From: Stomoxys calcitrans
Taxonomy: Eukaryota; Arthropoda; Insecta; Diptera; Muscidae
Length of the DNA: 64,000 bases
NCBI RefSeq assembly: GCF_963082655.1
Contig: NC_081552.1
Span: 186,170,571 to 186,234,570, forward strand
Direction: 5' to 3'
The notes under the pieces are model-generated. The model worked only from the letters and a program-made list of their open reading frames with translations, made no database searches and was not told where the DNA came from. Shown piece by piece: positions 1 to 11,200 of the stretch (its first letter is position 1; each line of letters begins with the position of its first letter). The position numbers were made by a program, and so were the translations under genes.

Positions 1-191
1 ATCGCGAGATCGAAATATATAGCAGATATGTCTAAATCTGTACCAATCTACGTCTTACTAAACAGGCATGTTGTGGAGCCTAACACAACTCGCTATCGCA
101 CATTTCAGCGAAATCGGACCATAAATGAAATGACCATAAATAAATGAAATGACTAAATGAATTTACCCCTACCCAATGATGATGGGTATAA
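1..191 (-). mobile_element. HINE-B fragment (core units only)
   Basis: Diverged HINE-B core sequence ('cctaacacaactc', 'tttcagcgaaatcgg', 'ataaatg') without either terminus; it runs in from the window edge. A short local duplication of 'ataaatgaaatga' lies near 121-160. It is non-coding. Confidence 0.6.
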
Positions 192-229
192 AACAAGTAA
201 AAGCATGCTAAATTCAGCAGGGCCCTCTC
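192..229 (-). mobile_element. HINE-A 3' terminal remnant
   Basis: 'aaacaagtaaaagcatgct' is the reverse complement of the HINE-A tail (…AGCACGCTTTTACTTGTTT), followed by a decayed hairpin (cagcagggcc). Only about 38 bases remain before HINE-E sequence begins. Confidence 0.5.
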
Positions 230-827
230 ATGGGAACTCACCACTGGTTATAGATCTTGCAAGCCTCAATATTTGTCCGATTTAGCTGAAATTTTGAATG
301 AGGCATTCTGTTATGACTTTCAGTAACTTTACTAAGTGCGGTTCAAAGCGGTGTATATCCTGATATAGCTCCCATATAAACCGATCTTCCGATTTGAGTT
401 ATTGAGCCCCTGGAAGCCGCAATATTTGTCCGATTTAGCTGAAGTTTCGCATGAGGCGTTCTGTTATGACTTCCATTAACTTTGCCAAGTACGGTTCATA
501 TCGGTGTATATCCTGATATAGCTCCCATATAAACCGATCTGCCAATTTGAATTTTTGGATGTAGTGTTTTGTTATGACTGTCAACAGCTGTCCCAAGTAC
601 GGTCTAAATCAGTCTATAACCTGATATAGCTCCCATAGAAATCGGTCTCTCGATTATCACTCGTCGGTTCGAAGAAGCTTTAAATTTGGTGGTTTGGCAG
701 AAGTTTGGTATGAAGTATAAATGTAAGTCTTTCAACTAAATTTATTTTGTAAAAATTCTTATCGGAATCCATGGTGGTGGGTTCCCAAGATTCGGCCCGT
801 CTGAACCTAGCCACGCTTTTACTTGTT
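230..827 (+). mobile_element. HINE-E copy, 5' truncated
   Basis: Core units of about 155 bp with 'gatatagctcccatataaacc' type motifs at roughly 370, 510 and 620. The 3' end is recognisable: 'ccatggtggtgggttccc', a decayed hairpin 'ttcggcccgtctgaa', then 'cacgcttttacttgtt'. The 5' TATACCC end and the microsatellite are missing. Related to HINE-A but with TCCCAT instead of TGCCAT in the core. Non-coding. Confidence 0.7.
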
Positions 828-863
828 GTCACTAGATTCGTTTGCAAAATTTTTGAAATCAGC

Positions 864-1573
864 TTTTATACCCACCACCGTAGGATAGGGGGTATACTCA
901 TTTAGCCATTTCGTTTGCAACACATCGAAATATCTATTTCCGACCTTACAAAGTATATATATTTCGGATCGAAAAATTCTAAGGCGATATAACGATGTCC
1001 GTGGGTCTGACCGTCCGTCTGTTGTAATCACTCTAGAGCCTTCAAAATTGGGATATTGAGCTGAAATTTGGCAGAGATTCGTCATTTTGATGCACGCTGG
1101 TTAAGTTCCTGAACGGGCCGAATCGGACCATATTTGGATGTAGCTGCTATATGGACTGATTCTCCGATAAAGGGTCTAATGCCCATAAAAACTTTATTTT
1201 TCATCCGATTTTGCTCAAATTTGAAACAGTGAGTATTGTAAGGCTTCCCGACAACCGAACCGAATATTGTCGGGTCGGTGTCTGAAGACCATAAAAGCTT
1301 TATTTAATACCCGATTTCGCTGAAATTTGCAACAATAAGTTGTTTTAAGCTTCCCGACATCTGACCTAAATTGATCGGTCCATATTTAGAAATAGCTGCC
1401 ATATAGACCGATCTCCCGATAAAGGGTCTGAAGCCCAAAAAAGCTTTATTTATTACCCGATTTCGCTGAAATTTAAAAGAGTGCATTATTTTGAGCTTCC
1501 CGACATCTGACCCAAATATGGTTCAGATCGGACTATATTTTGACATAGCTACCATAAAGACCGATCTCCCGAT
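864..1573 (+). mobile_element. HINE-F copy, 3' truncated
   Basis: Starts with a 5' end of the 'ttttatacccaccaccgtagg' type, then the conserved 'aaagtatatatatttcgg' block, a weak 'tccgtctgttg' tract and HINE-F core units ('gggtctgaagcccataaa', 'tttcgctgaaatttg') at about 1140, 1290 and 1390. It breaks at about 1573 where another HINE 5' end begins. The microsatellite is almost gone, so it is an old copy. Confidence 0.7.
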
Positions 1574-1695
1574 ATATCCTCCACATAGAATGGGGGTATA
1601 ATTGCATCGTCATTCCGTTTGTAACACTTCGAAATACTTGTCTAAGAGCCCATGTAGTATATGCATATATTCTTGATCTGTTTGTTGGAGCTCTT
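1574..1695 (+). mobile_element. HINE 5' end fragment
   Basis: 'atcctccacatagaatgggggtata' type 5' stem-loop, 'cattccgtttgtaacac' and 'atatattcttgatc', in the order expected for a HINE 5' end (A/E type), then truncated. About 300 bases of unassigned DNA follow. Confidence 0.55.
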
Positions 1696-1984
1696 TTACT
1701 GCGCCTAGGGGAGTTGGAGGACTTTTTGAGTCCTGTTTCAAAACAAAATCGTGATATTCACCATGCTCAATACTGGTTGGGTATGTAGGGCATCTTAAGC
1801 AATTTGACAAAGGTGTTCATGAAGATACGTGGCGTAGCAGAAATCGCGATCCACCATGCTAGTCAAAGTGTTTTAAATAGCAGCACACACATGCCTAACT
1901 TTTAAAAGTTCTTTGCTGTGCTATTCTGTGAATAAAATGAATTTAATATGAATCCGAGCTAGAACATTTTCGAAAACACACGAA
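1696..1984. other. Unassigned, no gene seen
   Basis: No HINE, Helitron or transposase similarity is visible and there is no convincing reading frame. It could be older repeat or host DNA. Confidence 0.4.
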
Positions 1985-2325
1985 AATATTCTTGATCGCC
2001 ATGATACTTTAAGTCGATTTAGCCAAGTTCGCTCGCCAGTTGACTGTATGTCTGTGGAAAGCACGCTAACTTTCGAAGAAGTAAAGCTAGGTGCTTGCAA
2101 AAATACTTCTTATTAGTGTAGGTCGGTTGGGATTGTACATGGGCCATATCTGTCCATGTTTTCGCATAGCACCCATAAAAAGTGATCTCCCGATTACACC
2201 TTTTGAGCCTTTAGAGGGTGCAATTTTAACCCGATTTGGCGCAAATTTTGTGGCATGAAGTGTTCTATGACACTCAACAGATGTGCTGAGTAAGGTCCAA
2301 ATCAGTCTAAAACCTGATATTACAA
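1985..2325 (+). mobile_element. HINE-A fragment, both ends lost
   Basis: Matches HINE-A from 'attcttgatcg' through 'aaagcacgctaactttcg', 'gtaaagctag', 'acttcttattagtgtaggtcgg' and one diverged core unit. The microsatellite is reduced to 'ctgtatgtctgtgg'. The 3' side runs into a SINE at about 2326. Confidence 0.65.
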
Positions 2326-2632
2326 ATTTTGCCCACGAACACTCCACAAAGGAACAGGGGTAACTTCTCACATTTTAATGAGTGCAGTCCGATTCAAGTT
2401 TTTAAACTCAATGATAAAGGGCCTTCTTTTTATAGCTGAGACCAAACGGCGTGCCGCAGTGCAACACCACTTTGTAGAGAAGTTTTCCATGGCGTAGTAC
2501 CTCACAAAATGTAGCCAGCATTCGGAGGGGAAAACCACCGCTGAAATTTTTCTCTGATGGTCTCGCCAGGATTCGAAACCAGGCGTTCAGCGTCATAGGC
2601 GGACATGATAACCCCTGAGCTTCAGTGGCCTC
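2326..2632 (-). mobile_element. tRNA-derived SINE, copy 1
   Basis: Read on the minus strand, the head starts at about 2632 (GAGGCCACTGAAGCTC). It has a degenerate A-box-like segment, then 'gtccgcctatgacgctgaac' and a B-box-like 'ggtttcgaatcc' (around 2566-2580), the usual internal RNA polymerase III signals of tRNA-derived SINEs. A body of about 230 bp follows, ending near 'ggaacaggggtaac'. A second copy lies at 32725-32990 and a decayed one near 13310. No clear target duplication was found: the left flank is HINE-A, the right flank HINE-B. Confidence 0.75.
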
Positions 2633-3235
2633 AACATAAGTCACTGTGTCAAATTCCAGCGAAAAAGGATTATAAATGCATTTTTTATGGGGCCAAGACA
2701 TTAAATCAAGAGATCGGTCTATATGGCAGCTACATCCAAATCAGCACGGATCTGGGTCAAATTGAAGAAGAATGTCGAAGGCCCTAACGCAACTCACTGT
2801 CCAAATTTTGGGGAAATCGGACAATAAAAGCAACTTTTATGGGCGCAAGACCTCTAATAGAGAGATCCGTCTATTTGGCAGCTATAGCCAAATCTGAACC
2901 GATCTGGGCCAAATACAAGAAAGATGTCAAAGGACCTAACAAAACTCACTGTCCCAAATTTTGGCAAAATCGGACAATAGATGCCTTTCATGGGCCCAAT
3001 ACCTTCAATCGGTCAATATGGCAGCTATAGCCAAATCTGGACCGATTGGGGACAAATTGAAGAAGGATGTGGTGTTGCTTAACACAACTCACTGTCGTAT
3101 TTTTCAGCAAAATCAGATAATAAATGTGGCTTTTATGGGTCTAAGACCCTTAAATCGGTATATTGGTCTATATGCCGGCTATATCAAGATATAGTCCGAT
3201 ATGGACCATCTTCGAACATAACTTGCTTATGGTCA
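2633..3235 (-). mobile_element. HINE-B copy, core and inner part
   Basis: Three or more HINE-B core units ('tcggtctatatggcagctat', 'cctaacacaactcactgtcc'), then the family-specific stretch 'gatatagtccgatat' and 'acttgcttatggtc'. Both termini are absent. It joins the next HINE-B copy at the recurrent 'gcttatgg-caa/acaagtaaaaagg' junction also present at 34719, 35712 and 63160. Confidence 0.7.
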
Positions 3236-3736
3236 AACAGGTAAAAAGGAGTTAAGTTCGGCCGGGCCGACCTAAATCGGAGGATCGGTCTATATGGCAG
3301 CTATATCCAAATCTGGACCGATCTAAGCCAAATTGACGAAGGATGTCGAAGGGCCTAACACAAATCACTGTCCCAAATTTCAACAATATCGGATAATAGA
3401 TGTGGTTTTTATGAGCCTAAGACCCTAAATCGGCCGATCGGTCTATATGGGGGCTATATCAAGATATAGTCCGATATAGCCCATCTTCGAATTTAACCTG
3501 CTTATGGACAAAAAAAAAATCTGTGCAAAGTTTCAGCTCAATATCTCTATTTTTAAAGACTGTAGCGTGATTTCAACAGACAGACGACGACGGGCATGTC
3601 TGGATCGTCTTAGATTTTTACGCTGGTCAATAATATATATACTTTATAGGGTCGGAAATGGATATTTCGATGTGTTGCAAACGGAATGACAAATAGACTA
3701 TAACCCCCATCCTTCGGTGGTGGGTTTAAAAAAGAA
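3236..3736 (-). mobile_element. HINE-B copy, short, both ends present
   Basis: Begins with the 3' end in reverse ('acaggtaaaaaggagttaag', hairpin TTCGGCCGGGCC), has one to two core units, the 'aaaatctgtgcaaagtttcag' block, a tiny 'cagacagacgacgac' tract, 'aatatatatactttatagg', and the 5' end 'catccttcggtggtggg'. At about 500 bp it is close to the minimal HINE-B architecture. Confidence 0.75.
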
Positions 3737-3890
3737 TCTATGCAAATTTTTAGCTCAATATCTCTAGTTTAAAACAGACAGACGGACAAAAGTTGCAAAA
3801 AGATGCAGCTTTCTCATGAAGCCTGCAATGATAGTGTTCTTGGAGACGTCTTTGTGAGGTATACATAGTTATAGCCCCATCCTAGGGTGT
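3737..3890 (-). mobile_element. HINE-B 5' region remnant
   Basis: Repeats 'aaaagaatctatgcaaattt', 'agctcaatatctctag' and 'cagacagacggac', then decays to 'agccccatcctagggtg'. It looks like a second, truncated 5' half placed head to tail with the copy before it. Confidence 0.5.
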
Positions 3891-4436
3891 TTCTTAACAA
3901 AAATTTTTAAAATTCTAAAATTTTGCAACATTAAATTTTCAACCACTGTTCATCTTCCACCACTAACACACATCCATTTGTTCACATACATATATCATGT
4001 CAATAACTTTTGGCTACTTGAAGTTGCTGGAGGCAGTCCAGAAGCCTCTAGTGAGCAATCACTGGTCACAGCATGCATGAATGAGTGGAAACCATTCTAG
4101 AACTATGATTTGTTGCTAAAGAATCGAGCTACAGTAGAAAATGTACGCTCAACCCCCTGTGCGCCCCGAGTGGATGTCACTTATTTTTCTAAAGTTTTCA
4201 TATTTCCATGGTTGCAAATGGATGTACATTTGTCTGTGTGTGTTTTTTGAACGGATATGAAACCATAAAGTAAAGGAAATAAAGCACGTTTGTATACAAG
4301 TCATAAGGACTAAAGAAGTACATGTGTGCCCAGACATACGTTGCGTTGAATGTAGACGTGCAAGTAAAGAAAACCTACAGGAATTACTCGAAAATTGTTT
4401 TGTTTTCATAACTGAAAACTCCAATCATGGTTGTGC
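3891..4436. other. Unassigned AT-rich DNA, no gene seen
   Basis: No repeat family recurring in this window is visible. Short open frames on the minus strand (4149-4424) show no recognisable motif. Possibly host intergenic DNA. Confidence 0.45.
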
Positions 4437-5252
4437 TATGTTTTGAACCTATCTTCTTACACACATAGCCCATAAAGTCTGCGTTCACCTGACAAACTTT
4501 TATGATTGGTTAAGTCCTCGAAACACCCCTAAATCAGGCATATTTACCGACCATGTCAATGTGGAGATTAAATGAAAGGTATTGGGGGGTAGAGCAAGAA
4601 TTGATACCCACTTTCGGACCAATCTTCTGGGGGTCTACCCCTTTCCCAAATTACCCTACAAGCAGCAATTTTTCAGTGACCATCGCAAAATGGGGCTCAA
4701 ATAAAGATATTTGGGAGTAGAATACGAATTTGATAGCCAAATTTAGGACCATGTATTTAGGTCGTCCCAAAAACACCCTGCAAGGGGTAAAAAAATTTCG
4801 ACCATGCCAATATGTGGTATTTAAGATTAGAAAACGAATTTGATAACCTATTTTGGGCCATGTGTTTGGGGGACGCCTAATCGTGTAAACTCCCCTTAAT
4901 CAATAAATGGTTTTTAAAAGAAGAGCACGATGCTGATATTTTTTCAACGCCAAGTGCCTGGGGGACCAACTCACCCCGAAAGCACCGCTAAATCAGATAT
5001 CATGAGAGTAGCGGGCTGAAATAAAGTATATTAAGAATGGAGTACACCTTACATCCAAACTTAAATTCGTAGACCAATGAAGATCATATGGGATTCGGAC
5101 AAAGGCACTTATATTGTTAGTCAAGCGATATACTATTTTCGTAGCTGGTATTTCACTAAAAGCTCTTTAATTGTCCAAAATAAATATTCCAAGGAACTTT
5201 TGTTCGATATAAAGTAAAAGAAGGCGCAGCGGAGCGGGCTCGGGTCAGCTAA
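4437..5252 (+). mobile_element. Helitron-D4, 3' half only
   Basis: Contains the Helitron-D units ('gaccatgtcaatgtgg', 'atttgataaccta', 'gtgtttgggggacgcc') and the 3' end 'aggcgcagcggagcgggc' followed by 'gggtcagCTAA' ending at 5252. CTAA still fits the CTRR rule for Helitron 3' ends, but the following base is A, not T. The 5' half, where other copies carry a HINE-A, is missing. Non-coding. Confidence 0.7.
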
Positions 5253-5482
5253 AGCTATAAAACTATAAAATTAGAAAGTAGAAAAGAAAAAATAATCAGT
5301 CTTTTTATTCCAGCATCATGCATCTTTACGCATGATAGATTAACCAACAGCTTCATGGGTGTACACAAAAACTGAATTTGACAAGAAAATCAATTGATTT
5401 TCTGTTTTGAGTATCCTTAAAATATCACGCAATTGCATAAACTATAGTTTCAAAATATGGTCAGAAATGATTCGTATCATGT
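5253..5482. other. Unassigned AT-rich spacer
   Basis: AT-rich sequence with poly-A/T stretches between the Helitron-D4 end and a HINE-C copy. No gene or repeat is recognised. Confidence 0.4.
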
Positions 5483-5955
5483 ATGGTTGCAGTAAGTGCT
5501 GATACAAATGAGGAAAGGCAAAAGTCGGGCGGTGCCGACTGCATTATACCCCCTTCACCTACCCTACAAGTTCAATGTGTGGAGCTATATCCAATTCTGA
5601 ACCAATTTGATTGGACCTCGGCGAATATTTTCAGATGGGTTAATTTAAACAATCCGTATCAATTTCGAGCAAATATATTCAACTGTAATAACTACGGTTG
5701 ACAAATGACAATGTTATTGCCAATTACCGAACGAACTGACGAACATATATATGGAAGCAAAATTCTTAGATATTGTGGTAGTTGTCGAGGAAAGCGTAAC
5801 ACAACGTTACACGTTACTCCAGTAATATTAAGAATCATAAGAAAATCCTTCCTGCCTAATTTCGAGAGAATCGGATAACAAATGAGGAATATAGTGCAAT
5901 ATTTCTCGAAATCTGACCAACATAAATATGGGAGCTATATCCAAATCATAACCGA
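5483..5955 (-). mobile_element. HINE-C copy, 5' truncated
   Basis: Starts with the HINE-C 3' end in reverse ('aggcaaaagtcgggcggtgcc', hairpin GTCGGGCGGTGCCGAC, 'tataccccc…cctaccct'). The core has 'gggagctatatccaaatc'. It stops at 5956, where a HINE-E 5' end starts, so the microsatellite and HINE-C 5' end are lost. Non-coding. Confidence 0.65.
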
Positions 5956-6606
5956 TTTTTATACCCTCCCTCCATAGGATCTAGTCATTCTGCTTGTAAC
6001 ACCTCGAAATATTCGTCAAAGACCCCAAACATTTTTATATTTTGATCGTCTCTACGTTTTTGAGTCGACCCAGCCATGTCCGTCCGTCCGTCCAAATCAC
6101 GGAAGCGGTCGAACGCGCAAAGCTAGCCGCTTGAAATTTTGCACAGAAACTTTGTATTGATGTGTGTTCATGGGGATTGCAAATGGGTCATATCAGTTCA
6201 GATTTAGATATAGCTCCCATATAAACCGATCTCCCGATTTGACTTCTATAGCCTTTGCCCGTGGTGGTTTGTTTTGACTTCCAACAACTGTTCTAAGCAA
6301 AGTCTAAATCGGTCTATAACCTGATTTAGCTCTCATATAAACCGATCTCCAGATTTGACTTCTTGAGTCTTTACAAGCCGCAATTTTTGTCCGATTTGGC
6401 TGAAATTTTGCATGTGGTGTTCTGTCACGACTTCCAACAACTACGCCAATTACGCCCACTGATATAACTCCCATCATCCCGTTCTCTCGTTCATCTAGAA
6501 GCTTTAATTTTTGCTGGTTTGACAGAGGTTTGGTATGTAGACAAAATTATGCCCTTCACTAAATTTATTTTGTATAAATTTTTAGCCGAATCCATAGTGG
6601 TGGGTG
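5956..6606 (+). mobile_element. HINE-E copy, 3' hairpin lost
   Basis: Begins 'ttttataccctccctccatagg', then 'cattctgcttgtaacacctc', a short 'gtccgtccgtccgtcc' tract, 'aaagctagccgcttgaaatt' and about two core units with 'atagctcccatataaaccg'. It ends at the subterminal inverted repeat ('ccatagtggtgggtg') without the terminal hairpin. Confidence 0.7.
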
Positions 6607-6867
6607 TTTTCGAATTAATATAATTATACTCTACATCACCACTATCGTAAAATTTTGAACAGGTAATGTATTTGTGTCCGAGGACGAACGCTATTGATTT
6701 TGAAACTCTCGGATCAGATTTAGATATAGCTCCCATATATATGTCTCTTCGATATGGGCTTTTTAGTCCTGTAAAAGCCATATATTTTGTCCGAAATTTA
6801 CAAAATGTATGGTAAAGTGTTTTATATGGCGCCCTTATATGAGTGCAATTTTTATATATCTATCTTA
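6607..6867 (+). mobile_element. Diverged HINE core fragment
   Basis: Includes 'cggatcagatttagatatagc' and 'tcccatatatatg', the HINE core signature, but no termini. It forms the left flank of composite Helitron-D1; the last base (6867) is the A of the A/T insertion site. Confidence 0.5.
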
Positions 6868-6879
6868 TCTTATACATAA

Positions 6880-9316
6880 CAAGAAAAAGCGTGCTAAGGT
6901 TCGGCCGGGCCGAATCTTACATACCCTCCATTGATCGCATTTGCCGAGTTCTTCTCCCGGCATCTCTTCTTAGGCAAAAAAGGATATAAGAAAATATTTG
7001 CTCTGCTATTATTATATTATTACATGTTGGAGACCTGTGTAAAATGTCAGCCAATTCGAATAAGAATTGCGCCCTTTGGGGGTTCAAGAAGTAAAATAGA
7101 GAGATCGATTCATATGGGAGCTGTATCGGGCTATAGACCGATTTAGATCATAATAAACACGCGTGTTGATGGTCATGAGAGGATCTGTCGTACAAAATTT
7201 CAGGCAAATCGGATGATAATTGCGACCTCTAGAGGCTCAAGAAGTCAAGACCCAAGACCGGTTGATATGGCAGCTATATCAGGTTATGGACCGATTTTAA
7301 CTATACTTAGCACAGTTGTTGGATATCATAACAAAACACGTCGTGCAAAATTTCATTCCAATCGGATAAGAATTGCACACTCTAGAGGCTCACGAATCAA
7401 GACCCAAGATCGGTTGATATGGCAGCTATATCAGGTTATGGACCGATTTGAACTATACTTAGCACAGTTGTTGGATATCATAACAGAACACGTCGTGCAA
7501 AACTTCATTCCAATCGGATAAGAATTGCGCACTCTAGAGGCTCAAGAAGTCAAGACCCAAGATCGGTTTATATGGCAGCTATATCAGGTTATGAACCGAT
7601 TTGAACCATACTTGGCACATATATTGGATATCATAACTAAACACGTCGAGCAAAATTTCATTCCAATCGGATAAGCGGCCGGGCCGAATCTTATATACCC
7701 TCCACCATAGATCGCATTTGTCGAGTTATTTTCCTGGCATCTCTTCTTAGGCAAAAAAGGATATAAGAAAAGATTTGCTCTGCTATTCGAGCGATATTAA
7801 GATATGGTCCGGTTGGGACCACAATTAAATTACATGTGGGAGACCTGTGTAAAATGTCAGCCAATTCGAATAAGAATTGCGCCCTTTGGGGGTTCAAGAA
7901 ATAAAATAGAGAGATCGATTTATATGGGAGCTGTATCAGGCTATAAACCGATTCAGACCATAATAAACACGTATGTTGATGGTCATGAGAGAATCCGTCG
8001 TACAAAATTTCAGGCAAATCGGATAATAATTGCGACCTCTAGGGGTCAAGAAGTCAGGATCCCAGATCGGTTTATATGGCAGCTATATCAGGTTATGAAC
8101 CGATTTTAACCTTATTTGACACAGTTGTTGAAAGTAAAAATAAAATACGTCATGCAAAATTTCAGCCAAATCGGATAGGAATTGCGCCCTCTAGAAGCTC
8201 ATGAAGTCAAATCCCCAGATCTGTTTATATGACAGCTATATCAGGTTATGGACCGATTTCAACCATACTTGGCACAGTTGTTGGATATCATGACGAAACA
8301 CTTCGTGCAAAAATTCATTCAAATCGGATAGGAATTGTGCCCTCTAGAGGCTCAAGAAGTCAAGACCCAAGATCGGTTTATATGACAGCTAGATCAGGTT
8401 ATGAACCGATTTGAACCATACTTGGCACAGTTGTTGGGTATCGAAACAAAACACGTCGTGCGAAATTCCATTCCAATCGGATAAGCATTGCGCACTCTAG
8501 AGGCTCAAGAAGTCAAGACCCAAGATCGGTTTATATGGCAGCTATATCAGGTTATGGACCGATTTAAACCATACTTGGCACAGTTGTTGGATATAATAAC
8601 AAAACACGTCGTGCAAAATTTCATTTCAATCGGATAAGAATTGCGCACTCTAGAGGCTCAAGAATTCAAGACCCAAGATCGGTTTATATGGGAGCTATAT
8701 CAGGTTATAAACCGATTTGAACCATACTTGGCACAGTTGTTGGGTATCGAAACAGAACACGTCGTGCGAAATTCCATTCCAATCGGATAAGAATTGCGCA
8801 CTCTAGAGGCTCAAGAAGACAAGACCCAAGATCGGTTTATATGGCAGCTATATCAGGTTATGGACCGATTTGAACCATACTTGGCAAAATTGTTGGCTAT
8901 CATAACAAAACACGTCGTGCGAAATTCCTTTTCAATCGGATAAGAATTGCGCACTCTAGAGGCTCAAGAAGTCAAGATCCAAGATCGGTTTATATGGCAG
9001 CTATATCAAAACATGGACCGATATGGCCCATTTACAATACCAACTGACCTACACTAATAAGAAGTATTTGTGCAAAATTTCAAGCGGCTAGCTTTACTCC
9101 GTCGGAAGTTAGCGTGCTTTCGACAGACAGACGAACGGACGGACGGATGGACGGACGGACAGACGGATGGACAGACGGACGGACATGGCTAGATCGACAT
9201 AAAATATCCCGACGATCAAGAATATATACTTTATGGGGTCTCAGACGAATATTTGGAGTAGTTACAAACAGAATGACGAAATAGTATACCCCCCATCTTA
9301 TGGTGGAGGGTATAAA
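6880..9316 (-). mobile_element. HINE-A1, long passenger inside Helitron-D1
   Basis: Hairpin-first: 'acaagaaaaagcgtgc' and TTCGGCCGGGCCGAA near 6902. A second hairpin start occurs at 7674 ('gcggccgggccgaatc'), so the copy is two HINE-A pieces fused head to tail. The second piece (7674-9316) has many core units spaced about 153 bp ('tatatggcagctatatcagg'), a (CGGA)n tract and the 5' end 'atggtggagggtataaaaa'. It shares rare variants with HINE-A2 at 11651-12996. Short frames through it are not genes. Confidence 0.8.
9121..9186 (+). repeat. (CGGA)n microsatellite in HINE-A1
   Basis: Imperfect GGAC/CGGA tetranucleotide tract, interrupted by GGAT and AGAC units. It sits at the fixed HINE position between 'cgtgctttcgacagacag' and 'catggctagatcgac'. 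Confidence 0.9.
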
Positions 9317-9659
9317 AATCAATTTGTGTTTGTTTGTAGGTTTGTATGTTTGTGTGTTCCTTATAGACTCAGAAACGGCTGAACCGAATTTCTTGAAATT
9401 TTCACAGATGGTGAATAATGATCCCGTGGTGAAAATAGGGGACTACATTTTTTGATATCTGAAGGGGGGCGGACCCTCCCCCTTACCCTAATTTTCAGAA
9501 ACGCCAGATCTCGGAGATGGTTGGTGCGATTTAAGCGAAATTTTGTGTGCTCTCATATAGTACCCAAAAAATAAAAATTTGGTATCCAAATTTCGGAGGG
9601 GATACCTAGGGGGGGCCGCCCCACTCTAAATCCTACCAAATACATATTTAGACCAATCA

Positions 9660-11200
9660 CGACAATATGGGACTCAAATTAAAGGTATTTAGGATAAGAA
9701 AACGTATCTGATATCCATTTGTCGAACCTAGTACTTGGTTCGACAATGGATATGGATTTACCGACCATGGCAATATGGGACTCAAATGAAAGGTATTTGG
9801 GAGTAGAATACGAATCTGATATCCAAATGTGGGACAACGTTTCTGAGGGGGGGTGGACCCTTTCCACGAAACACCCTCCAAACAGGACTTATTTACTGAC
9901 AATGGGAATATGGGGCTTAAATAAAAGGTAATAAAGTGTAGAATTAGAATCTGATATTCAAATATGAGACCAAGTGTTTGGGGGGCCGCCTCTCCCCAAA
10001 AACCTCCCCCAAAGTCGACACATTTACGACCACAGCCACATGGGGCGCAAATGAAAGGTCTTTGGAAGTAAAGCACAAATCTGATATCATATATGACGGT
10101 GGACCCCTTCCCCAAAACACCCCCAAACAGGACTTATTTACTGACCCTGGGAATATGGGGCTTAAATAAAAGGTATTTGTGTATAGAATTAGAATCTGAT
10201 ATCCAAATATGGAACCAAGTGTTTGGGGGGCTGCCTCTCCCCAAAAACATCCCCCAAAGGGGACAAATTCACAACCATAGATATATGGGGCTCAAATGAA
10301 AGGTCTTTGGGAGTAAAGCACGAATCTGATATCAATATTTGGGAAAATGGGGCCACCCCACCCCCTCAACACCACCCAAATATTAAGTATTTGCTGACTT
10401 TTCGATATGAAGCTCAAATAAGAGGATTTTTAGAGTGGAACACGAATCCGATATATATTTTCAAGGCCATCTCACTGAGTGGTCGCCCATATCCCAAAAC
10501 ACCCCCCAAGGCGGTCATGTTTGCCGACTATTTGCTCACCAAGACAATTTGGGTCTTAAAGAGAGTGGAACTAAATATTTATAGTTTTTAGGGCCAATAA
10601 CCCAAACTGGACATATTTGCAGACTTTCGCAATAAGGAGTTTAAATGAGATTAGAAAACGAATTTGATATCCAATTTTGAGGGTAATGGCAATATAGGGT
10701 TCAAATAAATGATATATATATATATATATATGAGAATAGAGCTGATATATTTTCCGGGTTTAGTGTTTGGGGGACCACCCCAATCCCCAAATACCCCTAA
10801 ATTGGACATATTTATCGACAATGTCAATTGTGGATATTAAATGAAAGGTATTGGGGGGTAGAGCAAGAATTGATACCCACTTTCGGGACCAATTTTCTGG
10901 GGTCACCCCCTTTCCCAAATTACTCCACAAGGAGCTATTTTTTAGTGACCATCGCAAAATGGAGCTCAAATAAAGGTATTTGAGAGAAGAATACGAATTT
11001 GATATCCAAATGTAGGACCATGTATTTAGGGCATTACCCCGTCCCCAACACACCCCGCAAAGGGTAAACATTTTTCGCCCATGCCAATATGTGGTATTTA
11101 AGATTAGAAAACGGATTTGATAATCCATTTTGGGTCATGTGTTTGGGGGACGCCTCATCGTATGAACTACCCTAAACCAATGGCAATATGGGGTTTAAAT
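9660..11200 (+). repeat. Tandem units of Helitron-D1
   Basis: Diverged direct repeats recognisable by 'aatatggg-ctcaaatgaaa', 'tctgatatccaaat' and a GC-rich 'ccccaaaacaccccc' segment. Starts near 9664, 9771, 9907, 10037, 10153, 10284 and 10405 give periods of about 107-136 bp. An (AT)n run lies at 10710-10730. The repeats create spurious open frames on both strands. Confidence 0.8.

Noticed and set aside
9657..10299. Overlapping frames on both strands in the Helitron-D body (up to 152 codons)
   Set aside because: They follow the tandem-unit periodicity and have no Rep, helicase or other domain. They are repeat artefacts.
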